Source of the DNA: Paramyrothecium sp. XJ0827
Taxonomy: Eukaryota; Ascomycota; Sordariomycetes; Hypocreales; Stachybotryaceae
Assembly (NCBI GenBank): GCA_020881915.1
Contig: JAJFPB010000003.1
Location: 3,038,001-3,102,000 of the forward strand
Direction: 5' to 3'
DNA length: 64,000 bases
Positions 1-12,129 of the stretch are shown piece by piece. Each line of letters begins with the position of its first letter. Position 1 is the first letter of the stretch. The notes beneath the pieces were generated by a model, which saw only the letters and a list, made by a program, of their open reading frames with translations, was not told where the DNA came from and did no database searches. The position numbers were made by a program, and so were the translations under genes.

Positions 1-196
1 AAACCTCTAAAGTACGTTAAGCATACCTCCTTTTTTTTCTTTCCTTCTTCTTCTTTCCCACCACCCTTCACTCATCACTTCGATGACTCCAGTCTATATG
101 CGCTGCGTAGAAACTCTTTTTTTTCACACATCGTCCTAGAAGCCTCGTTCTTCCAAGTCATAACGTCCCATCGAACAATCGTCCATCTTCCTCCGC

Positions 197-2085
197 TCAG
201 GGGGCCTGGAGGTTACCCCTGACGCCGCCTTTGCTGCCGACCTCGCGCGCCGTGATGGTGACGCTCAGGTCGGCCTGGACGTTGACAGTGACCTCGACCT
301 TGGAGCCCTTCTTGACGCCGCGGACGGCAGCCTCGGCGAGGTCCTTGCCGACCTTCCACTCCTTCTCGCGCTTCTCCTCCTCTTCCTCGTCGCTGAAGTC
401 GGAGTCGTCCTCGTCATCATCGTCGTCACCGTTCTGAGCGGGCTTCTCGGCCTTGGGCTCGGGCTTGGTGACCTTGATGTGGGTGTTGCCCTCAACGACC
501 TTGATCAGAACGTCACCGCCATCCTTGGGGCCGGGGATCTGGACGGTTCGGCGGGCGGGCACGGCAGTCTCGGTAGCCATGATTGGCAGGAAGACGTTGC
601 TGCCATCGGGACCAGTGGTCAGGACGCCAATGGCGTTGGAGATGTGCTTAACCGTGGTGACGGCGGGGTGAGTCGACTGCTCAATGTCGGTGGACTCGTA
701 CTCCTGAATCAGGGAAGCCTGCAGAGCGGCACCGCGAGCCTGCACCTCGGAGGGGTTGATGGCAGTAGTGCTCGTGGCAGGGGCGAGGATGGCAGTGCTC
801 TCGGGGAAAATGCCACGCAGGTTGTTGGCCACGCGAGGGGTGTGCGAAGTACCACCGCACATGATGACCTCGTCGACGTCGAGAACGTCCAGCTCGGCCT
901 TCTTGATGGCGCTCTCAACCAGGCGGTTGAAGCCCTCGAAGACCTTGCGGCCGACCATCTCGTAACGCAGGCGGTTGATGGTGGAAGAGAAGTCATAGCC
1001 GTCAGCCAAGCTCTCAACGCTGAACTGGGCGTTGGCACCCAGGCTGAGGGCGCGCTTGGTAGCCTCGGACTCGAGACGGAGCTTGGCCAGGCTCCTGGGG
1101 TTTGACCGGGGGTCGGTGTTGTGCTTCTTGATGAACTCCTTGGCGAAGTGGTCCATCAGGACCTGGTCGAGGTGGACACCAGCGAACTCGTAGTCGTGGA
1201 CGGTGGAGAGGATGGTGTACATGCCGCCTCTCGAGGCGATGACGGCAACGTCTGAGCGGGTGCCGCCGAGGTCAGCGACGACGACGATCTTGTCCTCAAC
1301 CTTGGCCTCGGGGCGGGCATCGTACGCCAGGACGGCGGCGACGGGGTCGGAGATGAGCTGCAGGATCTCGAGGCCGGCGTCGTTGGCGGCCTTGGTCAGC
1401 GCCTCACGCTGCTTGTCGTTGAAGTTGGTGGGGACGGTGATGACGGCCGAGGTGACCTTCTTGCCCAGGTAGTCGGAGGCGGACTGGACGAGGCGGCGCA
1501 GGATGCGGGTGGTGGCCTCGGAAACGGAGACGGCAGAGGCGTCGGCCTCGCTACCCTTGTCCTGGACGGAGAAGGAGACGGTGCCAGAGGCGTCCTGGGG
1601 GTGGGCGGTGCCATGGCAGTGGGTGGGGTCGATGGACTTGAAACTGCAGAGATATCCAGGTTAGCCTTTTGCTCTTGAGCGCGCAACGCAGGTGTGGGCG
1701 GGTGTCGTACTCCTTTCCGAGGAAGTCACGGAAGTATGCGATGGTGTTGTTCGGGTTGCGGACAGTGAAAGCCCTGGCCTGAGTGCCGTAGTACTCGTCG
1801 CCGTCGACGTAGGACAGCACGGTGGGGATCTGTCGGTCTGGAAGCACGCTCACAGGTCAGCATTCGGTTCCCATCTCCCACGGCATTCCCAGCACGATAT
1901 GCCGCGGGCCAGCATGTTCATGCTCATTGTTTCGCCCGAAACGCACCTCCGTCCTCGTTGGCAATGACCTCGGCCTTGTCGTCGACGGTGAAGGCGATGG
2001 AGCTGTTGGAGTTGCCAAAGGTGATGCCGATGGTCACACGGTCGCCCGGCTCGGGGCCGGACTTGGTCGAGTTGTTCTCAGCCAT
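197..2085 (-). CDS. SSZ1: Ribosome-associated Hsp70-like protein SSZ1 (Pdr13)
   Basis: Atypical Hsp70 that pairs with zuotin as the ribosome-associated complex and helps Ssb chaperones fold nascent chains at the exit tunnel. Three exons are supported: 2085-1947, 1837-1711 and 1643-197, giving 570 aa (yeast about 540). Introns are 109 and 67 nt. Seen: Hsp70 nucleotide-binding segments GITFGNSNSSIAF near the N-terminus, VVVADLGGTRSDVAV and MCGGTSHTPRV. The junction segments NEDG-DRQIPTVLS and GKD-FKSIDPTHC read through smoothly, which supports the splice sites. The C-terminal region is short and carries an Asp/Glu-rich insert (about residues 500-525), as expected for SSZ1 rather than a canonical Hsp70. 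The ATG at 2085 is the first in the conserved frame. It is divergent from RRP40 across 468 bp. Confidence 0.93.
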
Positions 2086-2553
2086 TGGATCGGGGGTGGA
2101 TGCGATGAAGAAGCGGAAGGGGAGAGAGCGACGTTGGGAACCGCGAGCAGCGAAGCGACACGGCAAGGGTAGAGAAGAGGACTCTGTGTGAAGTGAAGGA
2201 TGAGTTTGCCAAAGGCGGTGGTGGGGTTCGGGCGACTCTGGTTTGGTTCCCAAAAAATTTCGAGCAAATCTGCCATCCGCCCTCTTTTGCCCTACCGTCA
2301 CCCCGCTGTGCTGTTAGCGACGTCCAAACCGCTGGCAGAGGCAAGAGAGGGCCGCCGTCCCCTGGCCCGTGCGCCTGAAATCCCTACCTCGCACCCCTCC
2401 ACGGGCCAATCTGCCATCCAATGCCATCGCTTCCCTCCACGCCTCTCCCTCCATCCTGTTCTTTGATACTTGCAAGGCTGATACTGACATCGCACAAGGT
2501 GGGCTGTTGGCATCAGTTCCCCTCCAGCGTCGCATCATCTCACAGACACCATC
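2086..2553. promoter_or_regulatory. Divergent SSZ1/RRP40 intergenic region
   Basis: 468 bp between two divergent start codons, so it must hold both promoters and both 5' leaders. It includes pyrimidine-rich stretches just upstream of RRP40 (about 2390-2460). Shared control of a ribosome chaperone and an RNA exosome subunit is an inference from the arrangement. No specific factor site was identified. Confidence 0.5.
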
Positions 2554-3348
2554 ATGGCCTCAGAATCAATATTCGTCCTCCCGGGAGACAGGATAGACCC
2601 TTCTCTCATTCCCTCCCATCCCAAGAAGCCCTTGCGCCTGGGCCCGGGTCTGCGCCATGTCCCTCCCAATGACATATTTCCCACGCTGGCTGGGCAGCTA
2701 GTATCCGAACGTCAGAAGAATACCATTCGCGTTGAGAATGCCGGCGGTCGAGTAAGTCACAACGACCGGTCGATTCTCTTTCCCCTCCGTTGCTAACCTG
2801 TGTCACAGTACACTCCCCGGGTCGGCGAACTCGTCATCGGCACCGTCAACAAGAGCGCCGCCGAAGTCTACTACGTCTCTCTTTCCGACCATACAACCAA
2901 TGCCATCCTCCCTCAGCTTTCCTTCGAATCCGCCACCAAGAAGACCCGTCCCATTCTCGCCCCTGGCGCCCTCGTCTATGCGCGCGTCAGCCTTGCAAAC
3001 AAGCACATGGACGTCGAGATAGAATGCGTTTCCCCCTCGACCGGCAAGGCCGATGGCCTGGGCCCCTTGACGGGTGGCATGCTCTACGCTGTGTCGCTGG
3101 GCATGGCGCGCCGCCTCATGATGCCCCGAGCAGCGCAGGACGGCAAGATTGTTGTGTTGGAGGAGCTAGCTAGCGCAGGCCTGCAGTTCGAGACTGCCAC
3201 GGGGCGCAACGGCAAATTCTGGGTCAATAGCGAAAGTGTAAAGACAGTTATTGCCGTGGGCCGAGCGGTGGTTGAGACGGACGAGAAAAGGCTTGACGTT
3301 GAGGAGCAGAAAAAGTTGGTTAGGAAGTTGATCAAAGAGCTGAGCTAA
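2554..3348 (+). CDS. RRP40: Exosome complex RNA-binding subunit Rrp40 (EXOSC3)
   Basis: Cap subunit of the RNA exosome, needed for 3'-to-5' processing of rRNA and snoRNA and for RNA decay in nucleus and cytoplasm. Exons 2554-2751 and 2809-3348 encode 245 aa. The 57-nt intron has GTAAGT, a CTAAC branch point (2792-2796) and CACAG. Seen: N-terminal domain (FVLPGDRIDP), an S1-type segment (YTPRVGELVIGTVNKSAAEVY) and a C-terminal KH-like domain with the family signature GRNGKFWVNS at about 210-220. Length matches the family (about 240 aa). The start ATG follows a pyrimidine-rich leader and opens directly into the conserved N-terminus. Confidence 0.95.
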
Positions 3349-4004
3349 AGATACCCTGGGTTTGTCAAATCCCAACTGCTGTCTACTTTTTGTCTCACGT
3401 CCCTACTCGCAGATGTCTTGTATGACATGAGATACATCATCGTGCGCTTGTGTCTACAACCATGTCACGTCCAGGAACGAAGAAACGATACCAAGTTTGA
3501 TACCACATAACGCCGTGGTGGGTCGCCGCTGTTTCTCACAGCGACGGAAGCATGTATTCAGCCAGCCTGCCGCCAGCGCCATGTGCAGTCATTGCAACAG
3601 ACAGGATATCTGAGCATGAAAACGAAGTGGCACACCCCCAAAACACAAAATGTCGTAAACCATGACCCAGATGCAACTCCCAAAAACTATGTCCCACAAG
3701 ATTGTGTACAACTCCCACAAGCCACTTTGCTTGAATGCTTGAAATCGACAACTCCAGTGCAGTCTGCCCGGGGTAAAAAAAAAAAAAAAATAGATCAAAA
3801 ACTTTCAACCTCACACTGCATCATGAGGTGGTTTCCTAGGAATTTTCGTTCATGTCGTAAACCGAGACGTAACCAATCCATGCCTTGGTGTTCCATTCCC
3901 AAAGTTGTAATTCGCATGTGCTCGCACCGCACCACCATGAAAGTAGCGCTTAACTTTTTACGTGACCGTATCAGGTCTTCGGCAAGCCAGCTGCCAAACA
4001 GTTT
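3349..4004. other. Convergent intergenic region with A16 tract
   Basis: 656 bp between the convergent 3' ends of RRP40 and the zinc-finger gene. It contains a homopolymer of 16 A (3775-3790), which could serve termination or polyadenylation on either strand or simply be slippage-prone. No coding signal was found. Confidence 0.5.
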
Positions 4005-5990
4005 CTACTCAACTTCCACAGGCTCCGGAAGGTTATGCTGATCCATGTTGTGAATCTTGGTCATATGCCGCTTCCAGTTGTCCTTTCGAGGGAAGGCTTT
4101 TCCGCCTGCTCGAGAATAGTCGCACCCTTGAATGGCGCAGTGAAATTTCTTCTTCTTCTCGTGTCTATCATTGATGTGCCGTTGCAGATGAGTCTTTGTA
4201 CCAAAACCCTTGCCACAAGCGGGATAAGGACATTTGTGGTCCTTGCTGTGGTACCGCTGGTGATGTCTAAAGATGCGTTGTCAGTCCTGAAATCTCATTT
4301 CCGTCTTAACGTCAACCTTGATGATAAAAACTTACTTTAGTTTATGGGGCTGATCAAACACTTGATTACAGCCGAGTTCATCGCAACGGAACACACTAAT
4401 TTTTTCTGATGGAGCACTTTGAGCCAACGGAGGAGATGCGCTATGTCGGAAGTCTGAACTGTGCATGGATTCTGGGGACGGGCTATCCAGGAGTGTAGAA
4501 GGGGTGTTGTGAGATGAGGCATCGGTGGAAGCGGCACCCGGATAAGGAGTAGAGTGCTCTGATGGGTTGCTGGGTCGCCGGCTCGAAGCGACTTGTAATA
4601 ATGAGTTTTGCTGGTTGACAGACGGGACGAGAGTGGAGGTGTATGAGGGGATATCTGCCATCACAATATCGTCCTTCTCTGCTAATTCTTCCGGGCATAT
4701 AAATTCAGGGGTAGTATGTATGGACGGTTGTGCGCTATCCAAGGGTTGTTGGAGGGACGGGGCCATTGCCGGTGATTGAGAGGTTGTTTCGTGGTTGTTT
4801 CCCGCGTTCGCTTGCTCGATAAAGGAAGGCAACTGGGGTGGTGATTCGTAAGATGATACGTAAAGTTGGTGCTCCGTACGATGCCATAGCTCTGACTCGG
4901 TAGATGCCGGCATGATATCCATAGGGTTGACGGTGCCAGGGGCAGGGTGAGCCGGCGGAGACGGCGATGTCTTAAAGCGATGCTCGATGGGCGATGATAT
5001 GGAGGACGTCCTGGTCACGCCTGCCGACGCAGAGGCAGGCGTCTGAGCGGCCAAAGGAGATGGACTGATAATGTGGGTGGGCGATCGTGCGACGGGTGAA
5101 AAGGCCAATTCCTCGTCGGTTATCTGTCGCATTGGTGGAGCGCCTAGCGCGTACGAGGAAGTCGTGTTCCCAGTGTGCGACGGAGATGGAGCCTCGCTGC
5201 CACTGGTATCCGTGCTCGCCGTCCTGTCCGGGGCGCTCTTGCGATGGAACACGTGCTTCATTTGTTGGGTTATCGAGGTACTTCGGCGACGATTGGATAC
5301 GGAGACGTTCAGCTTGGGCGGTGTAGGGACCATGCCGAACGCCTCGGATGGTATTGACGGGTCATAATAGTCCTCGTTGTTGTGTTTGAGAACATAGTGT
5401 TGCTGAGAGGTCGGAGAGTGTTCTTGGGATAATTCGCCATTCTGGGCGGAGGAAGGCACCTTTTGATGCTCATCATTGAGAGGAGGGAAGGGCTGGCCGG
5501 AAGCGACCATAGCAGTTGCCGGGTACGTGGGATATGGGTATTGGTGAAGATGCAACTGCCCCTCACCGTCTGCTAGAGCTCGGCCTTCATGTGTGGACGA
5601 CCACGACGGATTCTTGGACGGGGACGAGGAGGACGAGTCGTCTACAGCAAGGCTGCCTCGGACAGCAGCATGGTGATTGTGGCGACGCGAAGGAGAGTGA
5701 GAGCTGACGTCGTTGTCATCGGGCAGCTTGAGGGAATCGTTGGACGGCAGACGGCGAGGACGATCGAGCGACGAGTCCGTTAGAGCATCACCTTCGAAGT
5801 GGTCAGGACGCCCCGACTCGGGATCAAAGGGTTGATGTCCATGTCGGCGTGCCCTGTACTGACGGATCTGGCGAGATATGATCGGCCAAATACACAAGAA
5901 GAAGAAGATCACGACGACGATACCACCGATCACAACGCCCGCCACGGCCGCCCCGGCGTTGCCCAGGGCTCTTGAATGAAGCCGCTTCAT
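4005..5990 (-). CDS. C2H2 zinc-finger protein with N-terminal transmembrane segment
   Basis: Two exons (5990-4336 and 4266-4005; 69-nt intron) encode 638 aa. A strongly hydrophobic helix at about residues 13-36 (GVVIGGIVVVIFFFLCIWPI) is followed by a basic stretch (RQIRQYRARRHG), as in a single-pass membrane anchor. A long Ser/Pro-rich, probably disordered middle (about 60-525) leads to three C-terminal zinc fingers. Finger 1 is C536-x4-C541-x12-H554-x3-H558 and the intron splits it. Finger 2 is C564-x4-C569-x12-H582-x4-H587. Finger 3 is C595-x4-C600-x18-H619-x4-H624. DNA binding is inferred from the fingers. The membrane helix suggests a tethered regulator released by proteolysis, which is inference. 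The ATG at 5990 is the first in frame; an upstream coding exon cannot be excluded. Confidence 0.82.
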
Positions 5991-7148
5991 GCTGCGTCTG
6001 CGAGATGGACCAGCGACGTCAAATGCGGCATCGAAGGTGGCGGGAGGCCGCCCACAGAATGGAGTTCCCGTGAGAGAGACTTGACAGGGGGGTGTGGCTC
6101 CAAAGGTCCCAAAAGTCCAGAGGTCGTTCCAAGGTCCCGAGGGCTACCTTTTCTACTTTAGCTGCGTCGCGGCGCCAGCAAAAGAGAGCCAGGATCCCGG
6201 CGGGGGGAGGAAATAAGATGACCAAAGCGCGGCTACAATGTGGGCATATGCGTGGGCGCTCACGCGCTTTTGGCGCTGCTCGCAGCAGCAACGCGGCCGC
6301 TGGTTCGCTCACTCAATGGCCCTGCTCCGCTCGTCGGTTCGTCGAAGGGAAATAGGGTTCTGAGTTGGATTGGCGAATGGGTAGGGTAGTAAAAGGTTTG
6401 GAAGAGGAGGGGGGGGCGCAAATGGGTAGAGTAAGACGGCCCTGGGTATATTGGTCAGCTCGCCGTACTGGAGCAGATCTCAGCCAAGTACAAGATCAGG
6501 TCAGCCATGGTTGGCGACGGCAGAAGGTGTATGGCGAGGTGAGGTAAAGCAAGGTAGGCATGTAGGCCGGAGAGGATATGGGGTATGAAATGTGTGAGTG
6601 GTAGAGAAGAAGAGAAGAGGAAAGGCGTGAAAGAAGGCCGGCCCGCCTTGTTCGAATCCGTCAGTTGTCAGCGGCGACAGTACTTGGCTACTTCGCCGTA
6701 CCTTATTCTCCATTAGACCTGCCGGTTAGCCGCCCCCCGACAGATGAGGATACCTGAAATGCTAGTACCTTACCTAGCACAACACACTGCCCTAGCCTGG
6801 CCTGGCTATCGGACTTTACAGGGGACGGCAGCAGGGTGACTTATGGGGTGAAGGGGCGTTGAAGGGGGGAAATGTCAAGTGCCATCGGCTCAACTATTGT
6901 TATTTCGCTCACTGTTCAAACGTGAGGTATTGTGCTGAAACGGGTTAGGATAGTGCTGGATGCAGATCTCTGAACTGAACCACGCAAAATGGTTCTCTCC
7001 AACCCCGGGCAAAAGCATGCGCACGCGAGACACAAGACACGGGACGGGAACCTGGATCTGAACCTGATTTCATGGGGGACGGGGACCCTGGAATATTTTA
7101 CTTTTTGGGGGTTTCCTTTTGGTCTTACGCACATCTCGCGCAGCGCTG

Positions 7149-7175
7149 GGTTACCTTACCTTACCTTACCTTACC
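7149..7175. repeat. (TTACC)n microsatellite
   Basis: About five tandem copies of the pentamer TTACC. The same pentamer recurs in degenerate form at about 8230-8255, 8545-8565 and 54730-54760. Confidence 0.85.
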
Positions 7176-7252
7176 AAGCGACCGCTCGGCCGAGAGAGCA
7201 TGCACCTTGCACAATCAACTGTGTCACGCCTCCAGCCAATTTATTCCAGTCA

Positions 7253-7290
7253 TGGCATGGCATGGCATGGCATGACATGACATGACATGG
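7253..7290. repeat. (CATGG/CATGA)n microsatellite
   Basis: Seven to eight pentamers, first CATGG and then CATGA. It forms the C-terminus of a long but unconvincing minus-strand ORF, a warning that the ORF is not real. Confidence 0.85.
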
Positions 7291-9681
7291 GGGCTCGTTG
7301 GCTTCCAGTGCTGAAGATCATCCCCTCCGCTGCAGATGCGTCTCGCATTGGACCACAGTACCTAATAATTACGTCCCAGCTAGAAAGGATCTTGCTGTGG
7401 CTATGCCAGCCCAAGATCGAGTCAAGCACATGCGTGGGCTGCCTCTCTGGAGCTGTACTTGTCCCTCTTTCGTCGCGCCCACCAACCACTTGGCACGATA
7501 CATGCCGCGCATTGTCGAAACCGTAGGCGAGTACTTCCGGGCGAAGGCGGGGTGGCCCCGAGCCAGCGCCTGGCCGTAGGCCTTTTTGGGGGTCACTCGT
7601 GGTGCGTCCCGTGGCCAGGGCGAGGTATCCCGCTAGCAACTCGTTGCCGGCCTCCATCTCACGCAACCACAGCCCCCCCGTTTCGGGCCTAATGGGAAAT
7701 GGGCCAAGCGGACGCAAACCATGGCCGTGGCCACCCTTGCTGACGGTGTTGGCAATCTTGGCTGCTTTGCGCTGACTTGGCGCCTCGACAGTGTCGGGAC
7801 GGGATGCTCGATGAACGTCGGTGGTTACCCGTTCGCCTGTAGCTTGGGGGCCATTGCCGAACTGCTTTCCGATACTACCTTCTTCGTGTAGAGCACCAGT
7901 ACCTGAACCTGACTGGTGTTGGCTTTTCTTTTTACGCTCAAGCGAAGGGTAACCGCCATGCCGGACCCGAACTACTGAGCTGGGTTTTCTTTTCTCTCCC
8001 ACAAGTACGTATTTGCTGAAGGAATCTGCAATCCCTGGCCATGGTTGCGTGGAGCCATTGAGAGCACTTACCACCGTCTAAATCGGCAACGCAGCCCCGA
8101 TCTGTGGGCAATTTCCTTTTGCCCTACGGGGCGTGCGTTGGACAAATTTTCAGACCTGTTTTTATTTGGAACATTCACCCCCTCTGCACATGCTTGGCTA
8201 GTAGGTGATACAGCAACCGTTCAAGAAACGCCTCATAGAACAATCATACCTTACCTTACAACCTACCCACAGAGTACTTGAAGCCCAGTTCACCGTTCCG
8301 CCAGCTGGTTTCTCCACCTGTTTCACGACCCCACCACACGCCCGTGGGACAAGAGGCATGACGATGCTCGACATCGAAAAGACAAAAGTTCAGACACCGA
8401 AAAAATGGAGACCGCCCGGCGAACTACTAAAAAAACGATTTGAAAAATTATCATTGACCGCTCAAGACTTGTGGGCAGAGTGCTAGCTGTGAGTGATATT
8501 TCAACGGAGTCCCGAAATGACCACAAATCCCTCTCACTCACTATAGTACCTACCTACCTTACCTTAGTCATTATCCCGACGGCAGTGATGTTCTTGATGC
8601 CAGCATCTCGAAGCTAGACACGGGAGTTGTGAGACGAAGATTTCCACATCTTCAGCTTCGCCGTCCGCTGGCACACCCTAAAATCATCACTTGTCTAGGC
8701 CCCTGCCTAACTCAATCCAGGCACGTCAATCAAACTGGTTTGATTGGTTCGCAACGAGGTCGCACACATGCATACAAAGTCTCCGTGCGATGCAGCATCT
8801 TGTTCTCTCCAGCTCGCCAGTCCTCGGCTCGTCTCCCCCACGTTAGCTCTCATGCACGAGGTCCATGGTGCTCCATGCACACACACGCGCGCGCACCTCC
8901 CAAAGGTACCCAAGGTATCACAAGCATCCTGTGCGCTCCTCCCGAGTCTCTGTTTTGTCTCCGTTCTGTCGTGCCATCTCGTTTTTGTGATAGTGTGCAC
9001 TGCCTTGCCTTTCCTTACGCTTCAGCCAATCACCGTTCACTTCATGTGCCCCAAGGTCGTCATCCCCTTCGGAACAAGCACCGCAACGTGGTACTGCAGC
9101 AACAACCACTGCACTTGCATGCGTGAACTCGGGGCCGTTCTTTGTGGCATTATCAAGCGCCGTTGTAGACATGATCTGCTTCTCGTGACAGGCCAATCCA
9201 TCGCTTTCTGTCACCGGTGCGGTCGCTGCGACCTGCGGGCGCACTCAGGGTCCCCTCCTCTATGCCTCCCGCTTGTCTCTTGGCATCGAGTCCGAACCCA
9301 CTTCTAATGGCCATCTTTCGTCCTTTTCCACATCCAAAGAGGAGTCGCCAAGACTTGATGCCCGGGCTACCCCAGATGTTCCCTAGCCTATCCTCGTGGC
9401 CGAGGGCCTAAACGATGGCCTTCCGAGAGCGACTAAATTTAGCTTCGTGGTGTTTACCTCGACTTCATCGCAGCATTCGCTTGGCCCAACAACACCTTTC
9501 CACACTGTTTCTTTTTAGCAAGACACAAAGATGGTTGATTGGTTTGATTCAGAACCTTGTACAGCAATTGCCATAATCAAAACACCGATTCCTCTGACCA
9601 CAAGCAAAATAGCTCATTCCCCGCCTACGCGGTCTGCAACCATGTTCTCCCATCGCGACATTTTTGTTCCCACAATGACCA

Positions 9682-12129
9682 TTAAATCTCCACCACTCTT
9701 CCGTCGGCTTCAACACTGTCCCAAACCCGTGACGTGAAATTTGTCCTGGTCTCTATTCCGTTGCACATCTTCCATGTCATGCCATGTTGCATCACGATGA
9801 TCTCTGCCTGTCGCGCTCGCGTAATGGCCACATTAAGACGTTGAGGGTCATCCATGAAACCAGCGCCCGTTGTTCTGACCATGTCCAGGAAAACAACGTC
9901 TGCTTGGTTCCCCTGAGCTTTATCTACCGTCAAGACTGACACTCGAGCCTGCCAGTATTCCGGCCATTGCCGGACCACAGCTCGATAATGCTTATATGCA
10001 GTACTGTACGGAGTGAGCAGCATTATAGATCCTCCAGCCCTGGTGTCATCAAGCCTGTGGAACTTTTCGTCCAGTAAGAGACCTTGAATCGCTGCTATGA
10101 CCCAAAAGAATTGTTTCGGGTTCCAATAACTTCTGTGTTCGACCACCTCAGCACTTTCTTTCAGGTTGATAATGACTCTGTTCTCCTTGATCTCTTTCGA
10201 AGTGCCAAACCGGGAGAGGTAGTCGCGCAGATAGCGCACGCTTACTGGCCAACGAGACACTTCATCGTGTCCTGAGATCATTGTTCCATCGTAAAACACA
10301 TCCGATGGCAGGCGCTGAAGATTTCCATAGGCCCGCTTGTTAATGATAAGGCTGCTGTTCACTGCCCCAACAATTTCTGCGCGAGCCATCGTTGAGAGAC
10401 GAAGCTGGTTAGCGAACGGATTCCACATCAAACTGTCCCGCTGGGCATCCTGCTTATTACCGCTCTTGACGAACGGCCTGGTTTGTTTCACATCACCCGT
10501 GAATATCCACGCGAGGGGGTCAAACCAAGCAATTGGAATGAGCGTTGTAAGCTCCCGCGCGTGGGGTGCCTCGTCCACGAAGATAACATCTGGTCGAAAC
10601 AGCTTGGAGAAGCTTCCAGAGCAAGCTGCTGGTGTCGTGGCTATGAAGTCTGCCTGCGCCAGCACGGCGCGGTAAAGCATAGCGACAAGGCTTCTCAGAG
10701 CTTTCCATTCAGTCGTGCCTAGAATCTCTCCTCCGTCCATTCTTTCCAGTATTTTCCCCAGGCTTTCGAAGGCTTCGTCTTTATGCCCGACAAAGTACTG
10801 GACAGCAGCCTCATCCAAAGTTGGGGCCTTGTTTTCCTTCACACGCAAGGCTTCGCTGCGATACAACCGTGTCGTTGTCAGAAACCTTTTGGTGAAATCG
10901 AGTTCGCCTTCCGTATCCGCCTTCCCTAGATCAATATCCTTGGTGGTCCTATTCATCATGTCGGAGTTGCGCATCTCGTACGGAAAACCGTGCATCCTGA
11001 TGATACGTAGTTTGAGCCCAACTTCCCTACAGAGCGTGAAGTATCGGTTTGCAGCATCATCGACTGCTTGGTTGATATCGACAATGAAAAGAATTGGGCT
11101 ATGCCGTCTTCTCGATCGTGTGCGACGCTTAGATTGAATGAGAGCTGACAAAACCATGTTCCATTCGGTTTTACCTGCACCTGGGCAGCCATTGACGAAG
11201 TAGAGGCCGTTTGGGATTCGCGATAGACCTTCAAAAGCGGCCTTGTGGTCCGGAGTGAAACTGTTGAACTTTTTGATCAACTCCTTGGGTATCTTGTGGA
11301 AGTGATGCGCTGGGTCCTTCAAGTGAGGAAAGGCATCGTGTAGGTTATAAAAGTCCTTCCAGGAGTCACTGAAATTCTGTATCATTCGAAAAACAGCTTT
11401 CGATTTCGAATTGGGACCGTGGCCAGGACGCGTGCTGCCCTCTGTGAACCACCGGAGGGCTGCTAGTTCGGCTTCAAACGTCACGGTGTTTGTGTTCCAT
11501 CGAATCGCCATCTTTTGAAGGGTTTCCTCACTCAAATCAAGGCCCTCTACGTGCTCTATGCCGTCAGCAACTTGAAAAGTCGCCATCAAGTCGAGCTCTA
11601 GTGGCGTGTCGTTCTCTCTTTGCCACGATCTAGGCACATCAACCTTGAAGGCTGCAAGTTTCTTGAGTCTCTCCGCACCTTCGACTTGAAGATGCTCGTA
11701 AGGGTTTTCTATTCGGACGGACTGAAGTTGGACCAAAGAAAATTTGCCCTGCTCAATGTCGATTCTCTTGTCCATGTCGATTGTAAAGGAATCTCCAATG
11801 GCGGGAAAAGGTGCCACCTCCGCCCTGGGAATAAACACCAATATCAGCCAGGTATTGACGAAAGACGTGGTCAGCTCGAGAATGGGTGCAATCGGCCACC
11901 CTGAGTACTGATACTTCTGATTGTTCAGTCGCTTCAGAACCTCAGTCTCGTTCCGCATTTCGATAAGTGTACCCTGTTCATGTCGAAAGGCGAAGACGTC
12001 CTGGTTTGGAAAAGTGTGGAGGGGAACAACGGCCTAGAGAACATGAGAACTTATTATCGATTCCGAGGAGATATCATTGCTTACCTGACCTGGGTCCATG
12101 ACCATTGGGAGGATCTCCGGGGGCCCCAT
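9682..12129 (-). CDS. Superfamily 1 helicase, Dna2/NAM7-like (AAA_12)
   Basis: Predicted ATP-dependent nucleic-acid helicase/translocase. Proposed exons are 12129-12085 and 12033-9682 (798 aa). The 51-nt intron has GTAAGC and CTCTAG, and the reading frame stays protein-like through the junction (DPGQ-AVVPLHTFPNQDV). A simpler model starts at ATG 11958. Seen: Walker A GCPGAGKT (about 297-304), Walker B VIFVDEAPHA with following motif III FTGDVKQTRPF, and motifs V/VI VDKAQGNQADVVFLD and RLNVAITRAR. These are SF1 features of the Upf1/Dna2 group, but the N-terminal 250 residues match nothing I recognise. It lies downstream of the RID-type methyltransferase on the same strand, separated by 781 bp. 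A link to repeat silencing is only suggested by position. Substrate is unknown. Confidence 0.8.

Larger units (their letters stand above)
5991..9681. other. 3.7-kb gene-poor region
   Basis: No ORF here has convincing protein-like composition. The region is GC-moderate and carries short tandem repeats (listed separately near 7150 and 7254) and scattered CTTAC/CCTAC pentamers near 8230 and 8550. It should include the promoter and 5' leader of the zinc-finger gene (from 5991 upward) and the 3' UTR of the helicase gene just below 9682. Confidence 0.5.

Noticed and set aside
479..1105. Plus-strand 208-aa ORF
   Set aside because: It lies antisense to the conserved SSZ1 exon 3.
7250..8074. Minus-strand ORF of 274 aa
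   Set aside because: Its C-terminus is a translated CATGG microsatellite, the composition is arbitrary (Gly/Arg/His/Pro scatter), and no domain or splice support is visible.
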